A stretch of DNA of 64,000 bases from Acinetobacter geminorum (GCF_013009345.1 NZ_JABELE010000018.1:1-64000); one strand, 5' to 3'. Positions 1 through 9,606 are shown, numbered from the stretch's first letter. Translations and numbers: made by a program. The notes: a model not told the origin generated them from the letters alone.

Positions 1-1
1 A

Positions 2-82
2 GTTTGGTGTGGTAACTCAACTGATGGCTCTAGTCCTTATGTTTTTCAAGTCAATTTCTTATCCGCGATTCGGGTTAACTAA
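2..82 (+). CDS. C-terminal end of an unrecognised protein (5' truncated by the window)
   Basis: Frame 2 is open from the window edge to a TAA at 80-82. It encodes about 26 residues containing CGNSTDGSSPYVFQVNF and ending in IRVN. The frame has a coding look, with polar residues followed by an amphipathic stretch, but it is too short to assign a family. It converges on ppsR, whose stop is 40 bases further on. It may be a chance open frame. Confidence 0.4.
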   Translation, partial: VWCGNSTDGSSPYVFQVNFLSAIRVN

Positions 83-122
83 TATACAAAAATTGAATGG
101 TTTAAATAAGCATTTGATTAAA

Positions 123-959
123 TTAACCAATACGACGTTTTAATCCCGTCATTTGTAAAATACGTGTTGAAATCTCTTCAATCGACATTTCGGTCACGTT
201 TAAATATTTAATGCCTTCTGAAATATAAATCCCTTCAATTGCTCTTAGCTCCATTTGGCATTGGCTAAAACTTGCATAACGGCTATTCGCTTTACGTTCA
301 CTACGAATTGCGACCAAACGCTCAGCATCAATCATCAAACCAAATAACTTGCTACGATGAGCTCTTAATACTGCTGGTAACCGGTTATCATCTAAATCTT
401 CTTCAGTTAATGGATAGTTTGCAACACGAATACCGAATTGAAGAGATAAGTAAATAGAAGTCGGTGTTTTACCCGAACGGGAAACTCCAATTAATATTAA
501 ATCGGCTTTGTCATAATGACGAGTACGTGCTCCATCATCATTATCAAGCGCAAAATGAACAGCATCAATACGGGCTTTATAATATTCAGAATCGGTTACC
601 GCGTGGGTCTGCCCGACCAATGTTGTTGGTGGTGTCCCAAGCTCTTGCTCAAGTTTACTAATTAAGCCTTCAAAGACATCAAGATTAACTGCTTTAGCCG
701 TATTAATAATCTCCCGCACATGCGGATCGACTAAAGTATCAAATACTAAAGGTAGGCAACCGTCTTTGGTTTGGCATCGATTAATCTCAACCACCACATC
801 CATTGCCGCCTCTTCAGTTGTAATATACGGCATGATGTGAATATCAAAATCTACATTGGGAAATTGTGCTAATAACGAATGTCCAAGAGTCTCGGCAGTA
901 ATTGCAGTTCCATCAGAAATAAAAAAAACACTCCGCTTAAATTGTTTACTTTCTGACAT
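123..959 (-). CDS. ppsR: PEP synthetase regulatory protein (kinase/pyrophosphorylase, DUF299)
   Basis: 278 aa, the usual length of the bacterial PPDK/PEPS regulatory family. In the family this cytoplasmic enzyme inactivates PEP synthase by ADP-dependent phosphorylation of a threonine next to the catalytic histidine, and reactivates it by Pi-dependent pyrophosphorolysis. The N-terminus FFISDGTAITAETLGHSLL is typical, and a P-loop-like GVSRSGKTPTS lies near residue 158. The start has a good Shine-Dalgarno (AAGGAG about 8 bases upstream). It is divergent from its presumed target ppsA, the classical arrangement in gammaproteobacteria, so function and context agree. Confidence 0.95.
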   Translation of the reverse strand: MSESKQFKRSVFFISDGTAITAETLGHSLLAQFPNVDFDIHIMPYITTEEAAMDVVVEINRCQTKDGCLPLVFDTLVDPHVREIINTAKAVNLDVFEGLISKLEQELGTPPTTLVGQTHAVTDSEYYKARIDAVHFALDNDDGARTRHYDKADLILIGVSRSGKTPTSIYLSLQFGIRVANYPLTEEDLDDNRLPAVLRAHRSKLFGLMIDAERLVAIRSERKANSRYASFSQCQMELRAIEGIYISEGIKYLNVTEMSIEEISTRILQMTGLKRRIG

Positions 960-1115
960 TAAAATTCTCCTTAAACATTTGTCTTAGTGCTATATAATCT
1001 TTATAGTAAACTGATCTTACATGACTGTCGCTTAGTATAATTCTCAACTAAGCACTTTATTTTTATAATTTCATGCCAAGATAGACATTAATACTGCAAA
1101 AGTGGAGTGAAAACT

Positions 1116-3494
1116 TTGGAAGCGCGCGTAATCGGTCTAGAAAAATTAGGGAAACACGATGTCGAACTCGTAGGTGGGAAAAACTCATCTTTGGGTGAAA
1201 TGATCAGCCATTTATCAAATGCTGGTGTATCGGTACCTGGTGGCTTTGCAACTACTGCTGCTGCCTATCGTGAGTTCTTAGACCAAAGTGGTCTTAACGC
1301 TCGAATTCAAGCAGAACTTGCTCAACTCAACGTCGATGATGTAAATGCTCTTGCAGAAACAGGTGCAAAAATTCGTCAATGGATTGTAGAGACTCCACTC
1401 ACTGCAACCTTAGAACAAGAAATTCGCGCCGCTTTTACAGCACTTTCTAACGGCAACCCTGACATCGCGGTTGCCGTTCGTTCATCTGCAACTGCTGAAG
1501 ATTTACCAGATGCTTCTTTCGCGGGTCAGCAAGAAACTTTCTTGAATATTCGCGGTATTGATAACGTACTTATTGCGATTAAAGAAGTGTTTGCTTCTTT
1601 ATATAATGACCGTGCAATTTCTTACCGTGTGCACCAGGGTTTTGATCATGACATCGTTGCACTTTCTGCGGGTGTTCAGCGTATGGTTCGTTCTGAAACT
1701 GGCGCTGCGGGTGTAATGTTTACACTTGATACAGAATCTGGTTTCCGTGATGTTGTATTTATCACAGCATCTTACGGTTTAGGTGAGATGGTTGTACAAG
1801 GTGCCGTTAACCCAGATGAGTTTTACCTATCTAAACCATTATTAAATGCAGGAAGACATTCTGTTTTACGTCGTAACCTTGGTTCTAAACACCAAAAAAT
1901 GATTTATGGTGAAGAAGGTTCTGCGGGTAAATCTGTTGTTGTTGTTGATGTTGAAAAACAAGATCGTCAACAATTCGCTTTAAATGATCACGAGTTACAA
2001 GAGTTAGCTAAACAAGCACTTATCATTGAGCAGCATTACGGTGCGCCAATGGATATCGAATGGGCAAAAGACGGTGATGATGGTCAAATTTATATTGTTC
2101 AAGCTCGTCCTGAAACTGTAAAAAGCCGCCAAAATGTAGGTACTATGGAACGCTACCTTCTTAAACAAAGAGGTACTGTTCTTTGTGAAGGTCGTTCAAT
2201 TGGTCAACGTATTGGTTCTGGTAAAGTCCGTATTGTTAACTCAATTAAAGAAATGGACAAAGTACAAGAAGGTGACGTTCTTGTATCTGATATGACCGAT
2301 CCTGATTGGGAACCGGTAATGAAACGTGCTGCTGCAATTATCACTAACCGTGGTGGTCGTACATGTCACGCAGCAATTATTGCACGTGAACTTGGCGTAC
2401 CAGCGATTGTAGGTTGTGGTAACGCAACAGAAGTATTAACTGATGGTCAAGAAGTAACTGTTTCTTGTGCCGAAGGTGATACAGGTTTCATTTACGAAGG
2501 TGCATTAGATTTCGAAGTTCAACGCAACTCTATTGAATCTATGCCTAAGCTTTCGTTCAAAATTATGATGAACGTAGGTAACCCTGACCGTGCATTTGAC
2601 TTTGCCCAAATTCCAAACGAAGGTATTGGCCTTGCTCGTCTTGAGTTCATCATTAACCGTATGATCGGTGTGCATCCTAAAGCTCTACTCAACATTGACA
2701 GCCTACCTCGCGAAACTCGTGCTGCTGTTTTAACTCGTACAGCGGGTTATGCTTCACCTGTAGATTTCTATGTTGAAAAATTGGTTGAAGGTATTGCGAC
2801 TCTTGCTGCTGCATTTGGTGACAAGCCAGTTATCGTTCGTATGTCTGACTTCAAGTCAAATGAATATGCAAACTTAATTGGTGGTAAGTTATACGAGCCT
2901 GAAGAAGAAAACCCGATGCTTGGTTTCCGTGGTGCAAGCCGTTATGTATCTGATAACTTCCGTGATTGTTTCGAACTAGAATGCCGCGCACTTAAGAAAG
3001 TTCGTGATGAAATGGGTCTCACCAATATTCAAATCATGATTCCTTTTGTACGTACCGTATCTGAAGCGAAACGCGTTATTGAATTACTTGCACAAAATGG
3101 CTTGAAACGTGGTGAGAACGGCTTAAAAGTAATCATGATGTGTGAATTACCAACTAACGCCCTGTTAGCTGAACAATTCTTAGAACACTTCGATGGTTTC
3201 TCTATTGGTTCTAATGACTTAACTCAGTTAACGTTAGGCCTTGACCGTGACTCAGGTATTGTTTCACACTTATTTGATGAACGTGATGCAGCTGTTAAAG
3301 CACTTCTTTCAATGGCAATCCATGCCTGCCGTAAAGCAGGTAAATATGTAGGTATCTGTGGTCAAGGTCCTTCAGACCATCCAGATCTTGCAAAATGGTT
3401 AATGGAACAAGGTATTGAATCTGTTTCTCTTAACCCAGACTCAGTTTTAGATACATGGTTCTTCCTTGCTGAAGAAAAAATCAAGCAAATCTAA
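1116..3494 (+). CDS. ppsA: phosphoenolpyruvate synthase
   Basis: Converts pyruvate and ATP to PEP, AMP and phosphate for gluconeogenesis. From the TTG at 1116 it is 792 aa, the family length. An in-frame GTG at 1107 would add three residues, but the GGAG at 1104-1107 overlaps that GTG and sits 8 bases before the TTG, so I prefer TTG. The order is an ATP-binding PPDK_N domain (about 1-340), the swivelling phosphohistidine domain with GGRTCHAA near residue 420, and a PEP/pyruvate TIM barrel with the late cysteine in GICGQGPSD. It is divergent from ppsR and ends in a terminator. Confidence 0.96.
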   Translation: MEARVIGLEKLGKHDVELVGGKNSSLGEMISHLSNAGVSVPGGFATTAAAYREFLDQSGLNARIQAELAQLNVDDVNALAETGAKIRQWIVETPLTATLEQEIRAAFTALSNGNPDIAVAVRSSATAEDLPDASFAGQQETFLNIRGIDNVLIAIKEVFASLYNDRAISYRVHQGFDHDIVALSAGVQRMVRSETGAAGVMFTLDTESGFRDVVFITASYGLGEMVVQGAVNPDEFYLSKPLLNAGRHSVLRRNLGSKHQKMIYGEEGSAGKSVVVVDVEKQDRQQFALNDHELQELAKQALIIEQHYGAPMDIEWAKDGDDGQIYIVQARPETVKSRQNVGTMERYLLKQRGTVLCEGRSIGQRIGSGKVRIVNSIKEMDKVQEGDVLVSDMTDPDWEPVMKRAAAIITNRGGRTCHAAIIARELGVPAIVGCGNATEVLTDGQEVTVSCAEGDTGFIYEGALDFEVQRNSIESMPKLSFKIMMNVGNPDRAFDFAQIPNEGIGLARLEFIINRMIGVHPKALLNIDSLPRETRAAVLTRTAGYASPVDFYVEKLVEGIATLAAAFGDKPVIVRMSDFKSNEYANLIGGKLYEPEEENPMLGFRGASRYVSDNFRDCFELECRALKKVRDEMGLTNIQIMIPFVRTVSEAKRVIELLAQNGLKRGENGLKVIMMCELPTNALLAEQFLEHFDGFSIGSNDLTQLTLGLDRDSGIVSHLFDERDAAVKALLSMAIHACRKAGKYVGICGQGPSDHPDLAKWLMEQGIESVSLNPDSVLDTWFFLAEEKIKQI

Positions 3495-3502
3495 TATGTT
3501 AT

Positions 3503-3532
3503 AAAAAAAGGCCCATCCGTGGGTCTTTTTTC
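3503..3532 (+). terminator. intrinsic terminator after ppsA
   Basis: The arms AGGCCCA (3509-3515) and TGGGTCT (3520-3526) pair with one G-U, around the loop TCCG. The hairpin is preceded by an A-tract and followed by a T-run. Confidence 0.8.
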
Positions 3533-3558
3533 ATCTTTAGAATAGAGAATTTTTATTT

Positions 3559-4314
3559 ATGCAAATTTACTTGGCACGTAATAATCAACAAGCTGGGCCT
3601 TATACTTTAGAACAAGTAAATCAAATGTTGGCTAGCCAACAAATTTTGTTAACTGATTTAGCTTGGCATGAAGGCATGACAGAATGGAAAGCTTTAGGAG
3701 AATTAACCCAAGGTAAACTTGTATATCAACCTATCGGTTATTCTGTACCTACAATAAATACGAATACATCAACTAATGAAACTATTCGTCAAATTCGTGT
3801 AGAACCTAAAGTTCATGAACTTGCGTCTATTCCAGCTCGGGCTTTAGCAAAAATTATTGATTTATTGCTTTGGTTACCAATCGCTGCAATTCCTTCTTTT
3901 TTCTTTAATGAAGCTCAATATAAGCAATTATTCGAGCTGCAAAAACAGATGCAATCTGCCGAAGTCGCATCGACTAAAGCTGCAGAATTGCAACAGCAAC
4001 TTTTTACTTTAATTCCAATAGAAGCTTGGCATTCAATGCTTCTTTACATCGTAATTATGCTTGCAATTCAAGCCGTTCTTTTAACAAAGTTTGGTCAAAG
4101 TATAGGTAAGAAAATCGTCGGAATTAAAATTGTAGATGCTGAGGACAATAGCAAGGTTAATTTAACTCGCATCTTCTTATTAAGAAGTATTGTTTTTATC
4201 ATATTAAACTTACTGTTTATGCCGATCAGTACAATTATTGACTACGCTTTTGCATTAGGACAAAAGCGACAAGCTTTACATGACAAAATTGCAAGAACAA
4301 AAGTGATCAAATGA
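3559..4314 (+). CDS. GYF_2/DUF4339 plus RDD-family membrane protein
   Basis: 251 aa. Residues 1-60 form a GYF_2 (DUF4339) domain: an N-terminal IYLARNNQQAGPYTLEQV, then DLAWHEGMTEWKAL. Residues from about 85 form an RDD membrane domain with the A-R-x-x-A-x-I-I-D start (SIPARALAKIIDLLLWLP), several hydrophobic helices and GQSIGKKIVGIKIVD. RDD proteins are inner-membrane proteins of mostly unknown role. The GYF_2 part probably mediates protein contacts at the cytoplasmic face. It is a single gene between the ppsA terminator and its own. The family call is secure but the function is not known. Confidence 0.85.
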   Translation: MQIYLARNNQQAGPYTLEQVNQMLASQQILLTDLAWHEGMTEWKALGELTQGKLVYQPIGYSVPTINTNTSTNETIRQIRVEPKVHELASIPARALAKIIDLLLWLPIAAIPSFFFNEAQYKQLFELQKQMQSAEVASTKAAELQQQLFTLIPIEAWHSMLLYIVIMLAIQAVLLTKFGQSIGKKIVGIKIVDAEDNSKVNLTRIFLLRSIVFIILNLLFMPISTIIDYAFALGQKRQALHDKIARTKVIK

Positions 4315-4630
4315 TAGTGAATGACTCATTCATTTAATGTCTAAAAAAAGAGGAGGCGCCCTGCCTCCTTTTTTCTATAGTGAGTTGATATTTAAATAAA
4401 AGCTCTATTGAAATTAGATACCCTACAAAAAAAATCGGGTTTTAAAACAATTATTTCAGCCTACTTTATGTATAGCTTAGTTTGTCGATATGAGGCATAA
4501 TGCCCTACAACGTAGCGGTGTCATATAATTGAGAAGTCTAAATTTAAGGATTAGCGTTCTCAATCATGCGACACTTTAATCGCTATCCCATATTTAATTA
4601 GGGAATGGGACTCTTCACCGAGGTTGTAAA
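4315..4630. other. intergenic stretch upstream of cyoA
   Basis: No gene is seen here. It starts with the terminator of the preceding gene. The rest is AT-rich and should carry the cyo promoter. A TATAAT at 4524-4529 is the best -10, but I see no good -35 at 16-18 bases from it, so the promoter may be activator dependent. The last 50 bases include TCCC...GGGA complementarity just before the cyoA start. Confidence 0.4.
4343..4374 (+). terminator. intrinsic terminator after the RDD gene
   Basis: The arms AGGAGGC (4351-4357) and GCCTCCT (4363-4369) flank a 5-base loop, with an A-tract before and a T-run after. It is symmetrical and could work on both strands. Confidence 0.85.
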
Positions 4631-5683
4631 ATGAGACAAACGATTTTAGCTGTATTGTCTTTATCAACGCTTGCCGCACTTTTGACTGGGTGTGGTGGTG
4701 ATATGGTACTTCTAAACTCTAAAGGTCCAGTTGGTCAAGGTCAAAGTGACCTTATGATGACTGCGATCTATTTAATGTTACTTGTGGTGATTCCTTCAAT
4801 CATCATGGCATTATGGTTTGGTTGGAAATATCGCGCGTCAAATAAAGATGCAGACTATAAACCTACATGGGCACACTCAACTGCAATTGAAGTTGTAGTA
4901 TGGGGTATCCCTGTCATTATTATTGGTATTTTAGCTTGGTTAACTTGGTGGGGTTCCCACAAGTATGACCCATACCGTCCTTTAGAATCAGATAAAGCAC
5001 CTTTAACTATTCAAGTTATTGCTGAACAGTTTAAGTGGATCTTTATTTATCCTGAACAAAACATTGCAACAGTTAACGAAGTACGTTTCCCTGAAAAAAC
5101 TCCGTTAAGCTTTAAAATCACTTCTAACTTTACAATGAACTCATTCTTCATTCCACAGTTAGGCGGCCAGATTTATGCAATGGCAGGTATGCAAACTCAC
5201 CTTCATTTGTTAGCAAATGAAACTGGTGTATATCGTGGTTTCTCTTCTAACTACTCAGGTTACGGTTTCTCTCAAATGCGTTTCAAGGCGCATAGTGTTA
5301 CAGAGCAACAATTCAACGAATGGGTAGCAGCGGTTAAAGCAGGTAATGGTTCAACCATTAACCCAGAAGCAGTTCAAAAAACTACGCTTGACCAAGCTGA
5401 ATTGGCAACCTTACGTGATGGTAACCGTTCTAAGCATCAGATCGAGCATTTAGTAAATCGTGCTAAAGCTGCTGGTGATGAAAAAGCAGTTGCTGAAGCT
5501 GAAGCTATGAAACCGTTCCCGACTAAGCCACACCCTGTGACTTATTACTCTACTGTTGAGCCTAAATTGTTTGAAACAATTATCAACCACTATATGAGTA
5601 ACTATCATGGTGTTGACCACTCTGCTGAACACGCAACAGCTGACACTCATGCTGCAGCTGAACACGCTGCTCAAGGGGAATAA
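4631..5683 (+). CDS. cyoA: cytochrome bo3 ubiquinol oxidase subunit II
   Basis: 350 aa. Subunit II of the heme-copper quinol oxidase in the inner membrane. It starts with a lipoprotein signal ending in LLTGC (lipobox), then two membrane helices (about 45-65 and 90-110) and a periplasmic cupredoxin-like domain with EQFKWIFIYPEQ and NSFFIPQLGGQIYAMAGM. CuA ligands are absent, as expected for a quinol oxidase. The C-terminus carries a His/Ala/Glu-rich tail (HSAEHATADTHAAAEHAAQ) that makes it longer than the roughly 315 aa E. coli protein. First gene of cyoABCDE, 3 bases before cyoB. Confidence 0.96.
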   Translation: MRQTILAVLSLSTLAALLTGCGGDMVLLNSKGPVGQGQSDLMMTAIYLMLLVVIPSIIMALWFGWKYRASNKDADYKPTWAHSTAIEVVVWGIPVIIIGILAWLTWWGSHKYDPYRPLESDKAPLTIQVIAEQFKWIFIYPEQNIATVNEVRFPEKTPLSFKITSNFTMNSFFIPQLGGQIYAMAGMQTHLHLLANETGVYRGFSSNYSGYGFSQMRFKAHSVTEQQFNEWVAAVKAGNGSTINPEAVQKTTLDQAELATLRDGNRSKHQIEHLVNRAKAAGDEKAVAEAEAMKPFPTKPHPVTYYSTVEPKLFETIINHYMSNYHGVDHSAEHATADTHAAAEHAAQGE

Positions 5684-5686
5684 GAC

Positions 5687-7678
5687 ATGGATATGATTTT
5701 TGGTAAACTGGGTTGGGACTCTATCCCGACAGAGCCAATCGTACTTGTCACCATGGTCCTTATGGCAATTGGTGCAATTGCAGTGCTTGGCGGTATCACC
5801 TATTTCAAAAAATGGGGATATTTGTGGAATGAGTGGTTTATTACGGTAGACCATAAAAAGATTGGTATCATGTATATCATCGTATCTGTTGTCATGCTTC
5901 TGCGTGGTTTCGCCGATGCGATCATGATGCGTTTACAACTTTTCCTCGCTAAAGGCGGCGGCGAAGGTTATCTACATCCTGACCACTACGACCAGATCTT
6001 CACCGCACACGGTGTAATCATGATCTTCTTCGTAGCAATGGGTCTCGTTGTAGGTATGATGAACATCTCTGTACCTTTACAGATTGGTGCTCGTGACGTT
6101 GCTTTCCCATTATTGAACTCTTTAAGCTTCTGGTTATTCGCTGGTGCTGCTGGTTTGATGATGCTTTCACTTGTATTAGGTGAGTTTGCTGCGACTGGTT
6201 GGATGGCTTACCCTCCTCTATCTGGCATTCAATATTCTCCTGGTGTAGGTGTCGACTACTATATCTGGGCACTTCAGGTTTCTGGTCTAGGTACGCTTTT
6301 ATCTGGTGTTAACTTCTTCGTTACCATCATCAAAATGCGTGCGCCTGGCATGAAATTAATGGACATGCCTATTTTCACGTGGACTTCACTTTGTACGGCT
6401 GTATTAATCATTGCATCATTCCCTGTATTAACAGGTACACTTGCAATGCTTACTCTTGACCGTTACTTCGGCTTCCATTTCTTCACAAATGAGCTTGGCG
6501 GTAGCCCAATGCTTTATGTGAACTTGATCTGGACATGGGGTCACCCTGAAGTATATATCTTGGTATTACCAGCATTTGGTCTATACTCAGAAATCGTTGC
6601 AACCTTCTCTCGTAAAGCGTTGTTCGGTTACAAGTCTATGGTGTATGCAACTATCGCGATTACTGTTCTTGCGTTTGTTGTATGGCTTCACCACTTCTTC
6701 ACCATGGGTGCTGGTGCGAACGTTAACGCGTTCTTCGGTATCATGACCATGGTTATTGCGATTCCTACTGGTGTGAAAATCTTCTCTTGGTTATTCACCA
6801 TGTATAAAGGTCGCATCACCTTTACTACTCCAATGTTATGGACGCTTGGCTTCCTTGTAACATTCGGTATCGGTGGTTTAACTGGTGTACTTATGGCTGT
6901 TCCACCTGCGGACTTCTTGGTACACAACTCATTATTCTTGATCGCTCACTTCCATAACGTAATTATCGGTGGTGTGGTGTTTGGTATGTTTGCCGGCATC
7001 ATTTACTACTGGCCAAAAATGTTTGGTTGGAAGCTCAACGAAGCATGGGGTAAAGCAGCGTTCTGGTTCTGGTTCTTCGGTTTCTATTTTGCATTCATGC
7101 CACTTTATATCCTTGGTTTCATGGGTATGACTCGTCGTTTGAATACATATGACAACCCTGAATGGGATCCGTACCTTGCAATTGCATTATTTGGTGCTGT
7201 TCTTGTTGCAATTGGTATTGCATGTTTCTTAATGCAAATCATCGTTGGCTTCTTACAACGTAAAGACAACATGGACCTTACTGGCGACCCATGGGATGCT
7301 CGTACGCTTGAATGGGCAACCTCTTCTCCTGCCCCATTCTATAACTTTGCGCATGAACCAGATGCAAGCGGTATCGACCGTTTCTGGACTGACAAAGAAA
7401 ATGGTGTAGCATACGCACGTAACACTAAATATGAAGACATCCACATGCCGACCGATCGTGCTGCTGGTTTTGTCATTGCAATGTTCATTACTCTTCTTGG
7501 CTTTGCACTCATCTGGCATATTTGGTGGCTCGTTGTTGTTTCATTCGTTGCAGCTGTTGTTAGCTTGATCGTAAGCTCATTCACTAAGAATGTTGACTAC
7601 TACGTTCCTGCTGCTGAAGTTGAGCGTATTGAAAACGAACGCTATGCTTTACTTGAAAAACACTTAAAGAAGGACTAA
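5687..7678 (+). CDS. cyoB: cytochrome bo3 ubiquinol oxidase subunit I
   Basis: 663 aa, matching the family. The catalytic subunit holds low-spin heme b, heme o3 and CuB, reduces oxygen to water and pumps protons. Visible ligand motifs are HGVIMIFFVAMG (low-spin heme His), WTWGHPEVYILVLP (CuB His and the cross-linked Tyr), HHFFTMG (two CuB His) and HFHNVIIGG (heme o3 and low-spin heme His). About 15 transmembrane helices. It is translationally close to cyoA and cyoC, with gaps of a few bases. Codons are strongly biased, as expected for a highly expressed gene. Confidence 0.98.
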   Translation: MDMIFGKLGWDSIPTEPIVLVTMVLMAIGAIAVLGGITYFKKWGYLWNEWFITVDHKKIGIMYIIVSVVMLLRGFADAIMMRLQLFLAKGGGEGYLHPDHYDQIFTAHGVIMIFFVAMGLVVGMMNISVPLQIGARDVAFPLLNSLSFWLFAGAAGLMMLSLVLGEFAATGWMAYPPLSGIQYSPGVGVDYYIWALQVSGLGTLLSGVNFFVTIIKMRAPGMKLMDMPIFTWTSLCTAVLIIASFPVLTGTLAMLTLDRYFGFHFFTNELGGSPMLYVNLIWTWGHPEVYILVLPAFGLYSEIVATFSRKALFGYKSMVYATIAITVLAFVVWLHHFFTMGAGANVNAFFGIMTMVIAIPTGVKIFSWLFTMYKGRITFTTPMLWTLGFLVTFGIGGLTGVLMAVPPADFLVHNSLFLIAHFHNVIIGGVVFGMFAGIIYYWPKMFGWKLNEAWGKAAFWFWFFGFYFAFMPLYILGFMGMTRRLNTYDNPEWDPYLAIALFGAVLVAIGIACFLMQIIVGFLQRKDNMDLTGDPWDARTLEWATSSPAPFYNFAHEPDASGIDRFWTDKENGVAYARNTKYEDIHMPTDRAAGFVIAMFITLLGFALIWHIWWLVVVSFVAAVVSLIVSSFTKNVDYYVPAAEVERIENERYALLEKHLKKD

Positions 7679-7682
7679 GGAA

Positions 7683-8303
7683 ATGGCTGAAGTACTTCAT
7701 CACGACAACCACGGCCATGACGGTCATCATGAACATGATGATACTGATTTAACGGTTTTTGGTTTCTGGACATACTTGATGAGTGACTTGATTCTTTTCG
7801 GATCACTCTTCATTGCGTTCGCTGTATTAAGCAGCCATGTGCCACCAGGAACTCCAAGTGCATATGACCTATTCCATGACTCATTAGGCTTCGTGTTAAC
7901 TGAAACATTTGCCTTATTGATTTCATCGGTAACGTTTGGTTTTGCTGTACTTGCATCTTATAAAAAGAATGTAAATCAAGTTATCACTTGGTTATTCATT
8001 ACATTCCTTTTTGGTGCATCGTTCATTGGAATGGAAGTCTATGAATTCCATCACCTTGTACATGAAGGCCACGGTCCAACTCACAGTGCATTCTTATCAT
8101 CGTTCTTTACTTTGGTTGGTACACACGGTATCCACGTAACTTCTGGTTTAGTGTGGATGCTTGTATTAATGTATCAAATCAAGACTAAAGGTTTGACTTT
8201 ACCGAATACACGTCGTCTTGCTTGCTTAAGCTTGTTCTGGCACTTCCTTGACATCGTTTGGATCTGTGTATTCAGCGTCGTTTACTTACTGGGAGTTCTC
8301 TAA
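7683..8303 (+). CDS. cyoC: cytochrome bo3 ubiquinol oxidase subunit III
   Basis: 206 aa. Structural membrane subunit of the oxidase. It begins with a His/Asp-rich cytoplasmic tail (HHDNHGHDGHHEHDD), which is more histidine-rich than in E. coli, then five transmembrane helices with FGFWTYLMSDLILFGSLF and GTHGIHVTSG, typical of the COX3 family. Its TAA stop overlaps the ATG of cyoD (TAATG at 8301-8305), so the two are probably translationally coupled. Confidence 0.96.
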   Translation: MAEVLHHDNHGHDGHHEHDDTDLTVFGFWTYLMSDLILFGSLFIAFAVLSSHVPPGTPSAYDLFHDSLGFVLTETFALLISSVTFGFAVLASYKKNVNQVITWLFITFLFGASFIGMEVYEFHHLVHEGHGPTHSAFLSSFFTLVGTHGIHVTSGLVWMLVLMYQIKTKGLTLPNTRRLACLSLFWHFLDIVWICVFSVVYLLGVL

Positions 8304-8632
8304 TGAGTAGTCATGAGCATAATGCTGCTGGTGCGTCACACGGTAACTTTAAGCAATACACTGTTGGATTTATCCTTTCTGTTATCCTCACCATCATTCC
8401 TTTCGGAATGGTGATGGCGGGTGGTTTCAGTCGTGGTCTTTTAGTTACAGTGATTGCAATCACTGCGGTTGCTCAGGTTCTTGTACAACTTGTGTACTTC
8501 TTACACATGAATACATCATCTGAACAACGTTGGAATATGATTGCATTCATCTACACAATTCTATGTATCGCCGTGCTTTTAATCGGTTCTGTGTGGATTA
8601 TGAATTACCTTCACTACAATATGATGATCTAA
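8303..8632 (+). CDS. cyoD: cytochrome bo3 ubiquinol oxidase subunit IV
   Basis: 109 aa from the ATG at 8303, which overlaps the cyoC stop. A longer frame from 8258 runs back into cyoC and is not the start. Three transmembrane helices after a short hydrophilic N-terminus (MSSHEHNAAGASHGNFKQY). The segment VLVQLVYFLHM is typical of the COX4-pro family. Assists assembly of the CuB site in the family. Ten bases separate it from cyoE. Confidence 0.95.
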   Translation: MSSHEHNAAGASHGNFKQYTVGFILSVILTIIPFGMVMAGGFSRGLLVTVIAITAVAQVLVQLVYFLHMNTSSEQRWNMIAFIYTILCIAVLLIGSVWIMNYLHYNMMI

Positions 8633-8642
8633 ACTGATTGTC

Positions 8643-9521
8643 ATGTTGAAAAAATATCTATTCCTGACTAAACCAGGAATTCTCTTCGGTAATTTCATTA
8701 CCACCTTGGGCGGCTTTTTCTTAGCCGCCCAAGGCTCTATAGACATCTCATTATTACTTCTCACCTTACTTGGAACAACTTTAGTTGTGGCCTCTGGTTG
8801 CGTGGTTAATAATGTTATAGATCAAGATATTGATACAAAGATGCAGCGCACACAAAACCGTGCACTTGTTAAAAAAACAATCTCTCCTACTGTTGCGCTG
8901 ATATATGCATTAGTGCTTGGGGTAATTGGTTTTAGCATTTTATGGTTTGGTGTAAATGGTTACGCATTTTTGTTTGCAATGATTGGTTTTATTGTCTATG
9001 TCGGTTTTTATAGCTTGTGGACCAAACGCACCTCAATCCATCAAACCGTCATTGGTAGTATCTCCGGGGCGAGCCCTCCTGTTATTGGTTATACAGCAGT
9101 AACTCATCAATTTGATGTGGCAGCCTTGCTTTTGTTTTTAGCATACGCTTTATGGCAAATGCCTCACTCTTGGGCAATTGCAATTTATCGTTTTGATGAT
9201 TACAAAAATGCGGGAATTCCAATTTTGCCTGTAGCACGTTCTATTTATCGTACGAAAATTGAATGTGTAATCTATATCCTATTATTTGCAGCTGTTTTGA
9301 ATGGGTTATATTGTTTTGGCTATACCAATGTATTCTTTTTAATTACCTTTAATGCTCTGACCGCATATTGGTTATATTTATCAGTTATTGGATTTAAAGC
9401 CGAAAATGATCAATTGTGGGCTAAACGTTTTTTCCTGTACTCGGTCATATTAATTACCTTGTTAAGTTTAAGCTTTAGCTTTACCTATCAATCCCCTGCT
9501 CCAAATCTTCCTCTCTTTTAA
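8643..9521 (+). CDS. cyoE: protoheme IX farnesyltransferase (heme O synthase)
   Basis: 292 aa, a UbiA-superfamily inner-membrane prenyltransferase that attaches a farnesyl group to heme B to give heme O for subunit I. The allylic diphosphate/Mg2+ motif is NNVIDQDIDTKMQRTQNR near residue 60, and a second Asp-rich loop is YRFDDYKNAG. About eight or nine membrane helices. Last gene of the cyo operon. The stop codon lies inside the loop of a hairpin at 9510-9531. Confidence 0.96.
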   Translation: MLKKYLFLTKPGILFGNFITTLGGFFLAAQGSIDISLLLLTLLGTTLVVASGCVVNNVIDQDIDTKMQRTQNRALVKKTISPTVALIYALVLGVIGFSILWFGVNGYAFLFAMIGFIVYVGFYSLWTKRTSIHQTVIGSISGASPPVIGYTAVTHQFDVAALLLFLAYALWQMPHSWAIAIYRFDDYKNAGIPILPVARSIYRTKIECVIYILLFAAVLNGLYCFGYTNVFFLITFNALTAYWLYLSVIGFKAENDQLWAKRFFLYSVILITLLSLSFSFTYQSPAPNLPLF

Positions 9522-9545
9522 ACAAGAGAGGATTTCCTCTTTATA
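9510..9545 (+). terminator. hairpin over the cyoE stop, probable cyo operon terminator
   Basis: Perfect 8-bp arms CCTCTCTT (9510-9517) and AAGAGAGG (9524-9531) with a 6-base loop that contains the TAA stop. The downstream tract ATTTCCTCTTTAT is T/C-rich but has no clean T-run, so termination may be partial. Confidence 0.5.
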
Positions 9546-9577
9546 GTAAAGAAGTTTTACTTTTCTGATCAAAAGAT

Positions 9578-9606
9578 TTGTTTTTAGTCGAACTTTTACC
9601 TATAAT
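9578..9606 (+). promoter_or_regulatory. sigma70-type promoter of rpsF-rpsR-rplI
   Basis: TTGTTT at 9578-9583, a 17-base spacer, and a consensus TATAAT at 9601-9606. Transcription would start near 9613, giving a leader of about 90 bases before rpsF. Confidence 0.65.

Noticed and set aside
272..661. Short plus-strand ORFs opposite ppsR and similar ORFs opposite other long genes
   Set aside because: They lie antisense to well-supported genes, have no ribosome sites or recognisable features, and are expected by chance.
1107..1115. GTG start of ppsA
   Set aside because: The Shine-Dalgarno overlaps this codon; the TTG nine bases later has correct spacing and gives the usual 792 aa. The alternative is not excluded.
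8258..8302. Longer cyoD start
   Set aside because: It lies entirely inside the cyoC coding region; the TAATG junction gives a normal CyoD N-terminus.
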